Positions 9,086 through 17,533 of a stretch of DNA of 54,964 nt are shown here, piece by piece. Numbering within the stretch: position 1 is the first letter of the stretch; each line of letters begins with the position of its first letter. The DNA comes from Alphaproteobacteria bacterium. Lineage in GTDB: Bacteria > Pseudomonadota > Alphaproteobacteria > Micropepsales > Micropepsaceae. The stretch is taken from the NCBI GenBank assembly GCA_021324545.1, contig JAJPIX010000060.1, positions 1 through 54,964 on the forward strand, in the 5' to 3' direction. The translations under genes and the position numbers were made by a program. The notes under the pieces were generated by a model. That model saw only the letters and a list, made by a program, of their open reading frames with translations. It made no database searches and was not told the DNA's origin.

Positions 9086-10005
9086 CCTGCACGGCGATGC
9101 TTTGCCCGCGAGGCGGCAGGCGCGGCCCCTTTTCGGCCCAGGCTCTTCTTCAGGGCCTCCATCAGGTCGATGACATTGGTGTCCTCGGGCGGCGGGGCGG
9201 TTACCGGTTTTTCGCCGCGCTCCTTGCGCCGTATGAGATCGCGCAACGCGGCCTCGTAACGGTCCTTGAACTCTTCCGGCTCGAACGGGCCTTCCATCTG
9301 CTCGATGATTTTCTCCGCGATGTCGATCATGCGCTTGTCGGTTTTAACATTCGGGATGTCGTCAAATGCCTGATCGGCGCTCACCACTTCGTTGCTCATG
9401 CGCAGGGTATAGGCGAGCAGGCCCTTGCCGCGCGGCTCGACCGCCATCAGCCTCTCGCGCGTGTGCATGACGACCCGCCCGAGCGCAATGCGCCCCGTAT
9501 CCTTCATGGCGTCGCGAATGACGGCGAAAGCCTCCGCGCCGGACTTTTCGCTGGGCACCAGGTAATACGGATCGTTCCAGTAAAGACGGTCGATTTCACC
9601 GGCGTCCACGAAGCGCTCGATGTCGAGCGTCTGCGTTGTTTCCAGACGGACAGACTGCAATTCCTCGTTGGTGATGATGACGTAACGGTCCTTTTCGATT
9701 TCATAGCCCTTCACGAGATCGCGCCGTTCCACCGGGCCGGTGTCCGGATCGGTCGGAATCATACGTATGCGATTGTTGGTCTCGGGGTTGAGAAGATGAA
9801 ACGAGATGTCCGAAGTGCGCGAGGTCGCGTTGTAGATCGCGACGGGGCAGCTTACGAGCGACAGGCGCAGGTGGCCTTGCCAGACCGGCCGACGGCCGAG
9901 CCTGGCTGGTTCCGCTGCGCCGTTGCCGTCACGGCGTCTGGCGCTGTCGTGCTTCTCATTGTGCTTGGTTCGGCGCGCGGGCGCCTTTTTCTTGCGCGAT
10001 GCCAT
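9082..10005 (-). CDS. ku: Ku protein, non-homologous end joining
   Basis: 307 residues from ATG 10005 (MASRKKKAPARR); an upstream in-frame start adds an unlikely 26-residue leader. The N-terminus is a Lys/Arg-rich tail, unusual because bacterial Ku usually begins directly with the barrel. The Ku core starts at RPVWQGHLRLSLVSCPVAIY and continues with EIEKDRYVIITNEEL, DPYYLVPSEKSGAEAFAVIR and LGRVVMHTRERLMAVEPRG. A C-terminal Lys/Arg/Ala tail (KKSLGRKGAAPAAS) is typical of the DNA- or LigD-contacting extension. It dimerises on DNA ends and recruits LigD. Convergent with ligD; the stop codons overlap. Confidence 0.93.
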   Translation of the reverse strand: MASRKKKAPARRTKHNEKHDSARRRDGNGAAEPARLGRRPVWQGHLRLSLVSCPVAIYNATSRTSDISFHLLNPETNNRIRMIPTDPDTGPVERRDLVKGYEIEKDRYVIITNEELQSVRLETTQTLDIERFVDAGEIDRLYWNDPYYLVPSEKSGAEAFAVIRDAMKDTGRIALGRVVMHTRERLMAVEPRGKGLLAYTLRMSNEVVSADQAFDDIPNVKTDKRMIDIAEKIIEQMEGPFEPEEFKDRYEAALRDLIRRKERGEKPVTAPPPEDTNVIDLMEALKKSLGRKGAAPAASRAKHRRAG

Positions 10006-10084
10006 TGGGAAAATCTCGCTTCTGTCAAATAGGCCAACGCCCCGGGGTGTGGTCCGTTTCCGGCTTCCGGGGCGCCTGTGCAAT

Positions 10085-10297
10085 TTACCGCGCTTTTGGG
10101 TCGCGATACATCCAGGGCAGCATCAGGCCGATGGGGATGATCCAGAGCGTGCCCGCCAGCGCATAGTAAACCAGGGCCAGAAGGCCGTTGGCGCGCGGCA
10201 GGACGTGCACGCCGACCCCCATGGCCAGGAGCGCATAAGCCGGTAGCCAGACTAGCGTCACAAGGGTGCCGATCAGCTTCTTGATGCGCGGCGACAT
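10085..10297 (-). CDS. DUF2842 family small membrane protein
   Basis: 70 residues from ATG 10297 (MSPRIKKLIGTLVTLVWLPAY). Two hydrophobic segments, about 8-28 and 38-60, with a basic N-terminus and the ending LPWMYRDPK, match the DUF2842 family of small alphaproteobacterial inner-membrane proteins of unknown function. It starts 8 nt after the stop of the upstream TPR gene, so the two are probably co-transcribed. An earlier start at 10348 would overlap that gene and is less likely. Confidence 0.8.
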   Translation of the reverse strand: MSPRIKKLIGTLVTLVWLPAYALLAMGVGVHVLPRANGLLALVYYALAGTLWIIPIGLMLPWMYRDPKAR

Positions 10298-10305
10298 GGG
10301 CCCTT

Positions 10306-12027
10306 TCAGAAGCGCGACGATGCCAGCTTCACGTCCGCAAGCGACCACGCTTTTTCGAACTCGGCACGCACGGACCTGGCCTCTTCGTTCTTGCCTTGCG
10401 CTTTCAAGGCCTGCCAGAGCCCGAACAGAGCCCAGCCGTCAATGCGGTATCTCGTCAGGCTGTCACGATAGACGGCTTCGGCTTCGGCATAGCGATGGGC
10501 ATCGATCAGGGCAGCGCCCAGAAGGTGGGCCACCGGCTGATGCCAATAGGGCGGTTCGGTATATGGCAGCGCCAGTTCCTGCTCGCGCGCCTTCGTGTAA
10601 GCCGCGATGGCCTCGTCGAGGCGGCCGGACTTCCGGGCGATTTCGGCGTCGATCAGCGTCACGCCAAGGCGGGCCATGGCCGTTCCGGGAAGCCATGGAT
10701 CAATCGCCGCGAACTGGTTTCCGGCGATCATCGCCTGCAACAGCGCTCGATCCTGTCGCGCCCGCCCGATGTCGCCCTTGTTGGCGAATGCCACGCCGCG
10801 CGCGTACAGCGAAATGGCCGCATCAAGTTTGTAACTGGCTGGCGGCCGCTTTTCGGCGATTGCCATGTCCCATTTGCCGAAACGGATATCGGTCACGACA
10901 GGCGTAAAAAGATAGAGCTGCACGGGCGGCAGCTGGTCGGCGGGCGCGCCGGATGCGGCGCGTACCACCCTTGCTGCAGCGTCCCGCGCGGCTGCAAAGC
11001 GTCCCATCATTTCCGATGAGGTCCAGAGGAAGTGGATGTTGTGCGAATAGTAGGCGAGCGGATAGAAGCCTTGCGCCTTGCAGGCGGCGATGTAGTCCTC
11101 GTCGGTCCTGGCGGCGAGTTCGTTGACATGTACCGCATCGGCGTAGCGGCCCACGCGATAATAGATGTGCGAAGGCATGTGTACGATGTGGCCGGCTTCC
11201 GGCATCAGCGTTTCAAGACGATCGGCCGCGGCCTCGGCGCGCTCCGGAGTCGTCGATGCCTCGACCGCATGAATATAAAGATGCAAAGCGCCGGGATGGT
11301 TCGGGGAGCGGCGAATGAGGTCTTCCAGCGTCGCCACGATTTCGGCGGCGTGACCTTTCGGCGTCGTGCCGTCGGCCTGCCAGTAATCCCACGGCTGGGT
11401 ATCCATCATCGCCTCGGCGTAAAACACGCCCGCGTCCAGATCGTCAGGGTGCGCACGCCACACAAACCCCGTGGCCTGGGCAAAGGCTTCGTTCAATTTG
11501 CTCCGGTCGGCGTTTGCGTCTTCCGAATAACGCGCGCCCAAGGCCTCGATCCAGTCGCGCTCTTTGGGAGAGGCGTATTTCTCCAGCGAACGCGCCATCT
11601 CCAGCGCGGCCCAGGCGGGTGCCACTGCATCGGGCTGCATCGGCAGGTTGATGTTGGGCCCAAGGGCAAAAGCCACGCCCCACCAGCACATTGCGCAATG
11701 GGGATCCAGCCGCGCAGCCTCGCGGAAGGACCGAATGGCTTCGGCGTGATTGAAATTGAACAGGAGGCGGACGCCCTGGTCGAAATAGGCCTGGGTCTGC
11801 GGGTTGGCTGTGGTGATCGGATGCTGATGATCGCCCAGGCCCTTGAAGACGGGAGCGCCCGGCTTCTCAGCTTCCGGGTAGAGGGCAGGCATCGGAGGCA
11901 TGGTCATGGGGGGCATGGCCATGCCGGCCATGGGCATCGCGGCCATGTCGCCGGCAGTTTGCGGATGATCGGTGCAGGCCGCGAGCACGAGAGCCGTGCC
12001 GGCCAGAATCACATTACGAAATCTCAT
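10306..12027 (-). CDS. TPR lipoprotein with Met-rich N-terminus
   Basis: 573 residues. A lipoprotein signal peptide ends in the lipobox LAAC (Cys ~18). Residues ~28-48 are strikingly Met/Pro-rich (MPMAGMAMPPMTMPPMP), like copper(I)-binding segments of periplasmic copper proteins. The rest is helical: NFNHAEAIRSFREAARLDPHC with a CAMCWW motif, and further TPR-like units to the C-terminus (HRYAEAEAVYRDSLTRY). The family is a widespread secreted TPR protein with no assigned function. It is divergent from ctaA, with a 107-bp gap that may hold both promoters. A metal-handling link to cytochrome oxidase is only a guess. Confidence 0.75.
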   Translation of the reverse strand: MRFRNVILAGTALVLAACTDHPQTAGDMAAMPMAGMAMPPMTMPPMPALYPEAEKPGAPVFKGLGDHQHPITTANPQTQAYFDQGVRLLFNFNHAEAIRSFREAARLDPHCAMCWWGVAFALGPNINLPMQPDAVAPAWAALEMARSLEKYASPKERDWIEALGARYSEDANADRSKLNEAFAQATGFVWRAHPDDLDAGVFYAEAMMDTQPWDYWQADGTTPKGHAAEIVATLEDLIRRSPNHPGALHLYIHAVEASTTPERAEAAADRLETLMPEAGHIVHMPSHIYYRVGRYADAVHVNELAARTDEDYIAACKAQGFYPLAYYSHNIHFLWTSSEMMGRFAAARDAAARVVRAASGAPADQLPPVQLYLFTPVVTDIRFGKWDMAIAEKRPPASYKLDAAISLYARGVAFANKGDIGRARQDRALLQAMIAGNQFAAIDPWLPGTAMARLGVTLIDAEIARKSGRLDEAIAAYTKAREQELALPYTEPPYWHQPVAHLLGAALIDAHRYAEAEAVYRDSLTRYRIDGWALFGLWQALKAQGKNEEARSVRAEFEKAWSLADVKLASSRF

Positions 12028-12134
12028 CAGTTTGCCATCCCCGAAAAGGCAATCGAATCATGCGGCGGCTTTGGGGCCGGGGCAAGCCGGATCGCCGCAT
12101 GGACCGGGCCCGCGCCCTGATCTAAAGCATCAGC

Positions 12135-13301
12135 ATGAGCGCAGAAGCCATTGCCGCGCCGACCTTTTGGGCACCAGGCCGCAAGGCCGTGGGTGTGTGG
12201 CTTCTCTGTGTTGCGCTGTTGATCACGGCAATGGTCGTCATCGGCGGGCTGACCCGGCTTACCGGTTCGGGTCTTTCGATTACCGAATGGGATCCCATCA
12301 TGGGCGCGATCCCGCCGCTTTCGGTGCAGGACTGGCAGGAAGCCTTCGCGAAATACCGGCAGATCCCCCAGTACATTCACGAAAACCAGGGCATGACGCT
12401 GGATGCCTTCAAGAGCATTTACTGGTGGGAATGGACGCACCGTCTCCTCGGGCGGCTGACCGGCGCCGCGTTCCTGTTGCCCTTTCTCTTTTTCGCCTGG
12501 CGCGGCGCGATCGGGCGGAAAGACATTCCCCGCATGGTGGTGCTGTTCCTGCTCGGCGCGCTGCAGGGATTCGTCGGATGGTGGATGGTGGAAAGCGGGC
12601 TTGAGGTGCGCGTGTCGGTTTCGCAATACCGGCTGGCGATTCATCTCGGCGTAGCGTTGATTCTGTTGCTCGCGATTTTATGGACGGCCCTGGAGTATTT
12701 GCGCGCCAGCTTTCCTCCCCCTGAAAGGGGGAGGGTGCGAGCCGAAGGCAAGCGGGTGGGGGTCCTGCAAAGTTCACGTAATGACCCCTTCGCGATCCAG
12801 CCTTCCCCTTTCAGGGGAGGGAAATCATTTGCGATTGCATTTGTTGCGCTTGTATATGCGCAGATGCTGCTGGGCGCGCTGGTGGCCGGGTTGCACGCCG
12901 GATTGATCTACAACACCTGGCCTTCCATGGATGGCCGCGTCTTTCCGGAAGGCGCATTCAGCAGCACGCCGTGGTGGCGGAATTTTTTCGAGAATCCGGG
13001 GCTGGCGCAATTCGATCACCGCATCGGCGCCTATATCGTCGGGTTCAGTGCGCTGGTGCTGTGGATCGCGGGACGGCGCGCGCGGGTTTCCGGATGGGCA
13101 CACACGACCGGCAATCTGGTGCTGGCGATTGTGGCGGTGCAGATCGCGCTTGGCGTCGCCACGCTGCTCAACCAGGCGCCGGTTCTGCTGTCGGCATTGC
13201 ATCAGACAACAGCCGTCGCGCTGCTTTCCGCCGCGCTCTGGCACGCGTATGAATTGCGCGGCGCGGCGCCCGCTCAATCCGCCGCAGCGTTCAGCGCCTG
13301 A
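12135..13301 (+). CDS. ctaA: Heme A synthase (contains an in-frame inserted repeat)
   Basis: 388 residues. CtaA oxidises heme O to heme A in the inner membrane for aa3-type cytochrome oxidase. Visible family motifs: GGLTRLTGSGLSITEWDPI, the heme-ligand region FKSIYWWEWTHRLLGR, AGLHAGLIYNTWPSMDG, FDHRIGAYIVGF and LHQTTAVALL, with about eight membrane segments. Residues 193-230 (FPPPERGRV...PFRGGK) have no counterpart in the family and are encoded by a palindromic repeat; without them the protein is 350 residues, the expected size. The 3' end overlaps the convergent metY gene by 28 bp. Confidence 0.9.
   Translation: MSAEAIAAPTFWAPGRKAVGVWLLCVALLITAMVVIGGLTRLTGSGLSITEWDPIMGAIPPLSVQDWQEAFAKYRQIPQYIHENQGMTLDAFKSIYWWEWTHRLLGRLTGAAFLLPFLFFAWRGAIGRKDIPRMVVLFLLGALQGFVGWWMVESGLEVRVSVSQYRLAIHLGVALILLLAILWTALEYLRASFPPPERGRVRAEGKRVGVLQSSRNDPFAIQPSPFRGGKSFAIAFVALVYAQMLLGALVAGLHAGLIYNTWPSMDGRVFPEGAFSSTPWWRNFFENPGLAQFDHRIGAYIVGFSALVLWIAGRRARVSGWAHTTGNLVLAIVAVQIALGVATLLNQAPVLLSALHQTTAVALLSAALWHAYELRGAAPAQSAAAFSA
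12711..12824 (+). repeat. 114-bp palindromic repeat element inserted in frame into ctaA
   Basis: Two 24-base arms, 12711-12734 and 12801-12824, are inverted copies matching at 21 of 24 positions. Each arm carries its own smaller palindrome around CCCCTGAAAGGGG. The element is 114 bp, exactly 38 codons, has no stop in the ctaA frame, and encodes a basic, Pro/Gly-rich insert in a loop between membrane segments. It resembles intergenic REP-like palindromes and the protein-coding palindromic elements known from Rickettsia. No second copy was seen in the window. Confidence 0.75.
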
Positions 13302-14557
13302 TCCAGGTCTGCGATGATGTCCTTGGCATCTTCGATGCCGATCGAGACGCGGATCACTTCCGGCCCCGCGCCGGCCGCGCGCTTCTTGTCGTCGTCGAGC
13401 TGGCGGTGCGTGGTGGAAGCCGGATGGATGATCAGGCTGCGGGTGTCGCCCACATTGGCGAGATGGCTGAACAGCCGCACGTTGTTGACCAGGGCAACGC
13501 CGGCTTCATAGCCGCCGGTCACGCCGAAGGTGAACACCGAGCCCGCGCCTTTTGGGCAATAGGTCCGGTGCAGGTTGTAGCAGGGATCGTCTTCCAGACC
13601 CGCGTAATTCACCCAGGCCACTTTCGGATGCCGCTTCAGCCAGCGGGCCACTTCCAGCGCGTTGTCGCAATGCTTCTGCATGCGAAGCGGCAGCGTCTCG
13701 ATTCCCGTGAGCGTAAGAAATGCGTTCATCGGCGACAGCGCCGGCCCCAGATCGCGCAGGCCGAGCACGCGGCAGGCAACGCCAAATGCCATGTCGCCGA
13801 AGGTCTCCCAGAACCGCATGCCGTGATAGGACGGGCATGGCTCGGTCAGGGTCGGGAACTTGTTGTTCTGGCCCCAATCGAACTTGCCGCTGTCCACGAT
13901 CAGTCCGGCAATCGAGTTGCCATGACCGTTGAGATATTTCGTGGCCGAATGGACAACCACATCGGCGCCCCATTCGATCGGCCGGATGAGATAGGGCGTG
14001 GCGAAGGTATTGTCCACGATCAGCGGAATGCCCGCGGAATGGGCGATGGCGGCGATCGCTTCGATGTCGGTAATGAAGCCGCCGGGGTTGGCGATGCTCT
14101 CGATGAAGATACATCGGGTCTTTTCGTTCAGCTCGCGCCGGAAATTTTCCGGCTCCGTCGCATCCACAAATTTCGCGCCCCAATTGAATTTTGCAAAACT
14201 CTGCGAAAGCTGGTTCAGCGAGCCGCCATATAGCTGTCGCGCCGCCAGAATTTCGCAACCCGGCTCCATGAGCGTGTGAAACGCGATGACCTGGGCCGCG
14301 TGACCGGAAGCCGTGGCCAAACCCACGCGTCCGCCTTCCAGCGCCGCGATGCGTTCTTCCAGCACCGCGGTCGTGGGGTTCATGATGCGCGTGTAGATGT
14401 TTCCGAAGACCTGCAGATTGAACAGCGCCGCCGCCTGATCGGCGCTTTCGAACACGAAAGACGTGGTCTGATAGATCGGCGTGGAACGTGCGCCGGTTGC
14501 CGGATCGGGGTGTGCGCCCGCATGGACGGCAAGCGTGTCGAAGCCGTAGTCGCTCAT
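13274..14557 (-). CDS. metY: O-acetylhomoserine aminocarboxypropyltransferase (sulfhydrylase)
   Basis: 427 residues from ATG 14557 (MSDYGFDTLAVHAG), with GGAGG 7 nt upstream. A PLP enzyme of the Cys/Met metabolism family: TPIYQTTSFVFES, NPTTAVLEERIAALEGG, ASGHAAQ, the PLP-lysine segment VVVHSATKYLNGHGNSIAG, and DTRSLIIHPASTTH. It condenses O-acetylhomoserine with sulfide (or methanethiol) to homocysteine (or methionine). Length and the long YHGMRFWETFGDMAF insertion fit MetY rather than cystathionine synthases. It lies 61 bp after the CoA-binding gene, possibly in one transcript with it. Confidence 0.92.
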   Translation of the reverse strand: MSDYGFDTLAVHAGAHPDPATGARSTPIYQTTSFVFESADQAAALFNLQVFGNIYTRIMNPTTAVLEERIAALEGGRVGLATASGHAAQVIAFHTLMEPGCEILAARQLYGGSLNQLSQSFAKFNWGAKFVDATEPENFRRELNEKTRCIFIESIANPGGFITDIEAIAAIAHSAGIPLIVDNTFATPYLIRPIEWGADVVVHSATKYLNGHGNSIAGLIVDSGKFDWGQNNKFPTLTEPCPSYHGMRFWETFGDMAFGVACRVLGLRDLGPALSPMNAFLTLTGIETLPLRMQKHCDNALEVARWLKRHPKVAWVNYAGLEDDPCYNLHRTYCPKGAGSVFTFGVTGGYEAGVALVNNVRLFSHLANVGDTRSLIIHPASTTHRQLDDDKKRAAGAGPEVIRVSIGIEDAKDIIADLDQALNAAAD

Positions 14558-14576
14558 GGCGGTCCTCCGGGGAGCA

Positions 14577-14591
14577 TGCTGCAATGCAGCA
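14577..14591. promoter_or_regulatory. 15-base palindrome upstream of metY
   Basis: TGCTGCAATGCAGCA is a perfect 7+1+7 inverted repeat centred 27 bp before the metY start, in the short gap after the CoA-binding gene. Its place suggests an operator or a small mRNA hairpin controlling metY. I looked for a SAM-II riboswitch, common before alphaproteobacterial metY and metA genes, and do not see its conserved core here. Confidence 0.3.
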
Positions 14592-14618
14592 ATCCTTGCA
14601 GGAATTCGAGGCCCTTGG

Positions 14619-15137
14619 CTAGCCGCGATTGAGCGACCCGCCCTTGCTGAATGTTGCGGGCTTGCGATTGTCGATCACGCGTCGGTTCACGCCCATCCAG
14701 CCGATTTCGCCGGAGAGCCGGCCGTATTCGATCTTGGGGCAGCGGTCCATCACCACGTTCAGGCCCGCAGCGCGCGCCATTTGGGCGGCTACCTCATTGA
14801 CCACGCCGAGCTGCATCCAGATCGTCTTGAGCCCAAAGCGCTCTTTTTCCGCCAGCGCGTCCTTCACAATGCCCGGCGCGGCATCAGGGCTGCGGAAAAT
14901 GTCCACCATGTCCACCGGCCCCGGTACGTCCTTGAGCGCCCCATAGACTTTCTGGCCGAGAATTTCCTTGCCGGCGAGGCCGGGATTGATGGGCACAACC
15001 TTAAATCCGTGATCGAGCAGGTATTTCATGGCGAAATAGCTGGGCCGCATTTCGTTGCCGCTTGCGCCGACCATGGCGATGGTCCGGGTGTTGCGCAGAA
15101 TGCCCGCGATGTAGTCGTTCGTATACGAAGGCATCAT
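14619..15137 (-). CDS. CoA-binding domain protein
   Basis: 172 residues. A single Rossmann-type CoA-binding domain: RTIAMVGASGNEMRPSYFAM, FKVVPINPGLAGKEILG, VDMVDIFRSPDAAPGIV, GLKTIWMQLGVVN, and VVMDRCPKIEYGRL near the end. Members of this family bind CoA but their role is unsettled. ATG 15137 overlaps the stop of the upstream enoyl-CoA hydratase gene (ATGA), which favours this start and implies translational coupling. A second ATG follows immediately. Confidence 0.85.
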   Translation of the reverse strand: MMPSYTNDYIAGILRNTRTIAMVGASGNEMRPSYFAMKYLLDHGFKVVPINPGLAGKEILGQKVYGALKDVPGPVDMVDIFRSPDAAPGIVKDALAEKERFGLKTIWMQLGVVNEVAAQMARAAGLNVVMDRCPKIEYGRLSGEIGWMGVNRRVIDNRKPATFSKGGSLNRG

Positions 15138-15937
15138 GATTTGGGCCAATTCGGATCGCGCTTCTCGATAAAGGCGCAGATACCCTCATTGGCCTCGGCG
15201 TTCAACATGTTCATCGTCATGATCTCGCTGGCGTAGTCATAGGCCTGCGACAGCGGCAATTCGAGCTGCTTGTAAAACGCCTCCTTGCCGATTTTTACAG
15301 TTGCCGCGGGCTTGGAGGCGATGAGCTGCGCGAGCGTCATGGTCTCCGAATCGAGCAGCGCGGGCGCGACAACGCGATTCACAAGCCCGTTGGCGCGGGC
15401 ATCATCAGCCGAGAACAGCTGACCGGTGAGCAGCATCTCCATCGCGGCCTTTCGCGACAGATTGCGGGAAAGCGCCACCATCGGCGTGGAGCAAAAGAGG
15501 CCGATGTTCACGCCGGGTGTCGCAAACTGCGCCTGCGACGACGCCACCGCCAGATCGCAACTTGCGACAAGCTGGCAACCCGCGGCCGTGGCCACGCCCT
15601 GAACCTGTGCGATGACGGGCAACGGATGGCGCACGATCGTCTGCATCAGTCTGGAGCATTGCGAAAACAGCCTGGCAAAGGCTGCCTTGCCGCCATCCGG
15701 ATCCTTCCGGCGCGCGGTCATTTCCTTGAGATCGTGTCCGGCGCAGAAGGCGGGCCCCTCCGCCGCTATGATCAGCACGCGGATGGTCTTGTCCTTGGCC
15801 GCGTTGTCCAGTGCGTCCTGCAGGGCGCGCATGAGCGCCTCGTTCAGCGCGTTGCGCGCGTTCGGGCGGTTGAGCAGGAGCCGCAGGACGGCGCCGTCAC
15901 GGTTCGTCTGGACCAGCGGTTCGGAGGCTTTTGTCAT
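15134..15937 (-). CDS. Enoyl-CoA hydratase/isomerase family protein
   Basis: 267 residues with the crotonase fold: LLLNRPNARNALNEALMRAL, the oxyanion-hole segments AFCAGHDLKEM and GVATAAGCQLVASCDLAVA, ATPGVNIGLFCSTP, and a C-terminal helical tail. In classical hydratases a catalytic Glu follows the second oxyanion segment; here that stretch reads ATAAGCQLV and SRNLSRKAAMEML without an obvious Glu pair, as in the ECHDC3-like subgroup. Substrate and reaction are uncertain. First gene of the run ending in the CoA-binding gene. Confidence 0.85.
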   Translation of the reverse strand: MTKASEPLVQTNRDGAVLRLLLNRPNARNALNEALMRALQDALDNAAKDKTIRVLIIAAEGPAFCAGHDLKEMTARRKDPDGGKAAFARLFSQCSRLMQTIVRHPLPVIAQVQGVATAAGCQLVASCDLAVASSQAQFATPGVNIGLFCSTPMVALSRNLSRKAAMEMLLTGQLFSADDARANGLVNRVVAPALLDSETMTLAQLIASKPAATVKIGKEAFYKQLELPLSQAYDYASEIMTMNMLNAEANEGICAFIEKRDPNWPKS

Positions 15938-16032
15938 TCTTGATTTATAGGCGGGTTTTGGAACGAAGCCAAAGCGTCACGATCAATCCCCGAATCGCGG
16001 CCGGCCGGCATTTGCCGCAATGCGCGGCGGTT

Positions 16033-16569
16033 TCAATCACCGCCGAACCAGCCAAACGCGATATTCCTGAACGTCTTGCCGCCAACGCTGAGATCGCCTC
16101 TGAGCACGATGGCATTGGGCTGATCGCCTTGCGCCGAGGCAAGCGCCGCGAGGTCCAGCTTGCCCGAAAAGGTCACATGGCCGAGCTGCCTGTCGTCCCC
16201 CGCGAAAGCTATTTTGCTTCCGGAGATCCGAAACGCGGCCGGCAGAATGCGCGGGGCGTTCTCATAATACGTCGCACCCATTTCGTTCACGCGCTGGCGG
16301 CTGCGGGTATCGTCGAATTCCAGCATGACCGGTGCATATGTGGCCTTTGAATTGCCGGGCCTGAAGCTGAGGAAATCCTGCTGCGCGCCGAGCGCCAGGT
16401 CACGAAAGCGAAATCGGCCGCCGATGACGACTGGCCGGCTCGCATCGGGAATGTAATAGCCGAAAAGATCGGCCTTGCTGTTGTAGGTGAAACCGGTCAG
16501 CTCGCCGGCGGCCGCGGAGCCGAGCGCGAAAGCGATGCCAAGCGCCAGCATGAAAGGAAGCGTCTTCAC
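16033..16569 (-). CDS. Secreted hypothetical protein
   Basis: 178 residues, family not recognised. A clear signal peptide (MKTLPFMLALGIAFALGSAAAG, cleavage near 21-22). The mature part is rich in beta-type sequence: LTGFTYNSKADLFGYYIP, VVIGGRFRFRDLALG, GHVTFSGKLDLAAL, GKTFRNIAFGWFGGD. No Cys, no metal motif. It ends 95 bp from the start of the divergent-side enoyl-CoA hydratase gene and starts 32 bp after the DUF72 gene, so it may share its transcript. A periplasmic or outer-membrane-associated role is all that can be said. Confidence 0.6.
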   Translation of the reverse strand: MKTLPFMLALGIAFALGSAAAGELTGFTYNSKADLFGYYIPDASRPVVIGGRFRFRDLALGAQQDFLSFRPGNSKATYAPVMLEFDDTRSRQRVNEMGATYYENAPRILPAAFRISGSKIAFAGDDRQLGHVTFSGKLDLAALASAQGDQPNAIVLRGDLSVGGKTFRNIAFGWFGGD

Positions 16570-16601
16570 GTTTGTACCCCCAAGATCAATCGTTCAGGAA
16601 A

Positions 16602-17411
16602 TCAGGCGTCGCGAAGCGCCCGCAGCAGCGCCAAGGCGGCTGCCGGGTTTCGTTCCTTCGCTCCCGAAATGAAATATACGAATACATCACCTTTCGTGGG
16701 CTTCCGAGTCTTGGCCACCAAGGGATATCCGTCTGGCGGGTTGCCGCCAGCCCAATTACTTGCGTGCGCCGCCCATTTTTTGATGTCTCTGGCCGGATAG
16801 CCGGTTTCGATCTTCGCATCAGATCGCATCAGGCGCGCATAGATGAAGTCCGCCGCAATGTCGGCGATTGCCGGATAGTCGGGCGAGTCGGCGAAGACGA
16901 TGGCCGCATTGTGCTTGCGCGCCAGGGCGATGAATTCCGGCGTGCAGAAGCTCGCATGGCGCACCTCGAGGGCATGCCTGAGCTCCCGGCCATCGAGTGT
17001 TTTCGGAAGCAGGGCAAGGAAGTCCGTGAAATCGTCGGCGTCGAATTTCTTGGTTGGCGCAAACTGCCAGAGGATCGGGCCCAGCTTGTGCCGAAGCTCG
17101 TTCAGGCCGCTGCCGAGGAATATCTCGATTGAATTTCGCGCATCCGCCAGCACGCGCCGGTTGGTACAGAAACGGTTGGCCTTCACCGAGAACACAAAAT
17201 CATCCGGCGTTTCCGCAAACCATTTGCGGAATGTCGCCGGTTTCTGCGTCGAATAGTAGGTGCCGTTGATTTCGATCGTCGTGAGCTGGCGGCTCGCATA
17301 TTCAAGCTCCCGGGTCTTGGCCAGGCCCTTCGGGAAAAAGCGGCCGCGCCACGGCTCATAGGTCCAGCCCCCAACGCCCACGCGAATTCTGCCTTCGGAG
17401 CTTCGTGCCAT
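16602..17411 (-). CDS. DUF72 family protein
   Basis: 269 residues. DUF72 features are present along the whole length: IRVGVGGWTYEPWRGRFFP at the N-terminus, TIEINGTYYSTQKPATFRKW, FSVKANRFCTNRRVL, LGPILWQFAPTKKFDADD, HALEVRHASF, and YARLMRS late. The fold is a TIM barrel related to xylose isomerase-like enzymes; activity is unknown. Its start lies 122 bp from rplM on the other strand, so the gap serves both directions. Confidence 0.9.
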   Translation of the reverse strand: MARSSEGRIRVGVGGWTYEPWRGRFFPKGLAKTRELEYASRQLTTIEINGTYYSTQKPATFRKWFAETPDDFVFSVKANRFCTNRRVLADARNSIEIFLGSGLNELRHKLGPILWQFAPTKKFDADDFTDFLALLPKTLDGRELRHALEVRHASFCTPEFIALARKHNAAIVFADSPDYPAIADIAADFIYARLMRSDAKIETGYPARDIKKWAAHASNWAGGNPPDGYPLVAKTRKPTKGDVFVYFISGAKERNPAAALALLRALRDA

Positions 17412-17479
17412 GGGATACGGTAATATGATACCGGCAGTGGTTTACCGGCTTTTTGCGGGCTCTTTTTCGCACATCCCGC

Positions 17480-17508
17480 TTGACGAAGCGATGGGGCGCC
17501 GCTAGAGG
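17480..17508 (+). promoter_or_regulatory. Sigma-70-type promoter of rplM-rpsI
   Basis: TTGACG (17480-17485) and TAGAGG (17503-17508) are separated by 17 bp, the optimal spacing. The -35 box CTTGAC is typical of alphaproteobacterial housekeeping promoters. The transcript would start near 17515, about 20 nt before the rplM start at 17534. Confidence 0.5.
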
Positions 17509-17533
17509 ACGCGCCTTCACCGGAGAGTGTGCC

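Noticed and set aside
14558-14640. SAM-II riboswitch before metY
   Set aside because: The conserved core and pseudoknot pattern were not found; only a simple palindrome is present.
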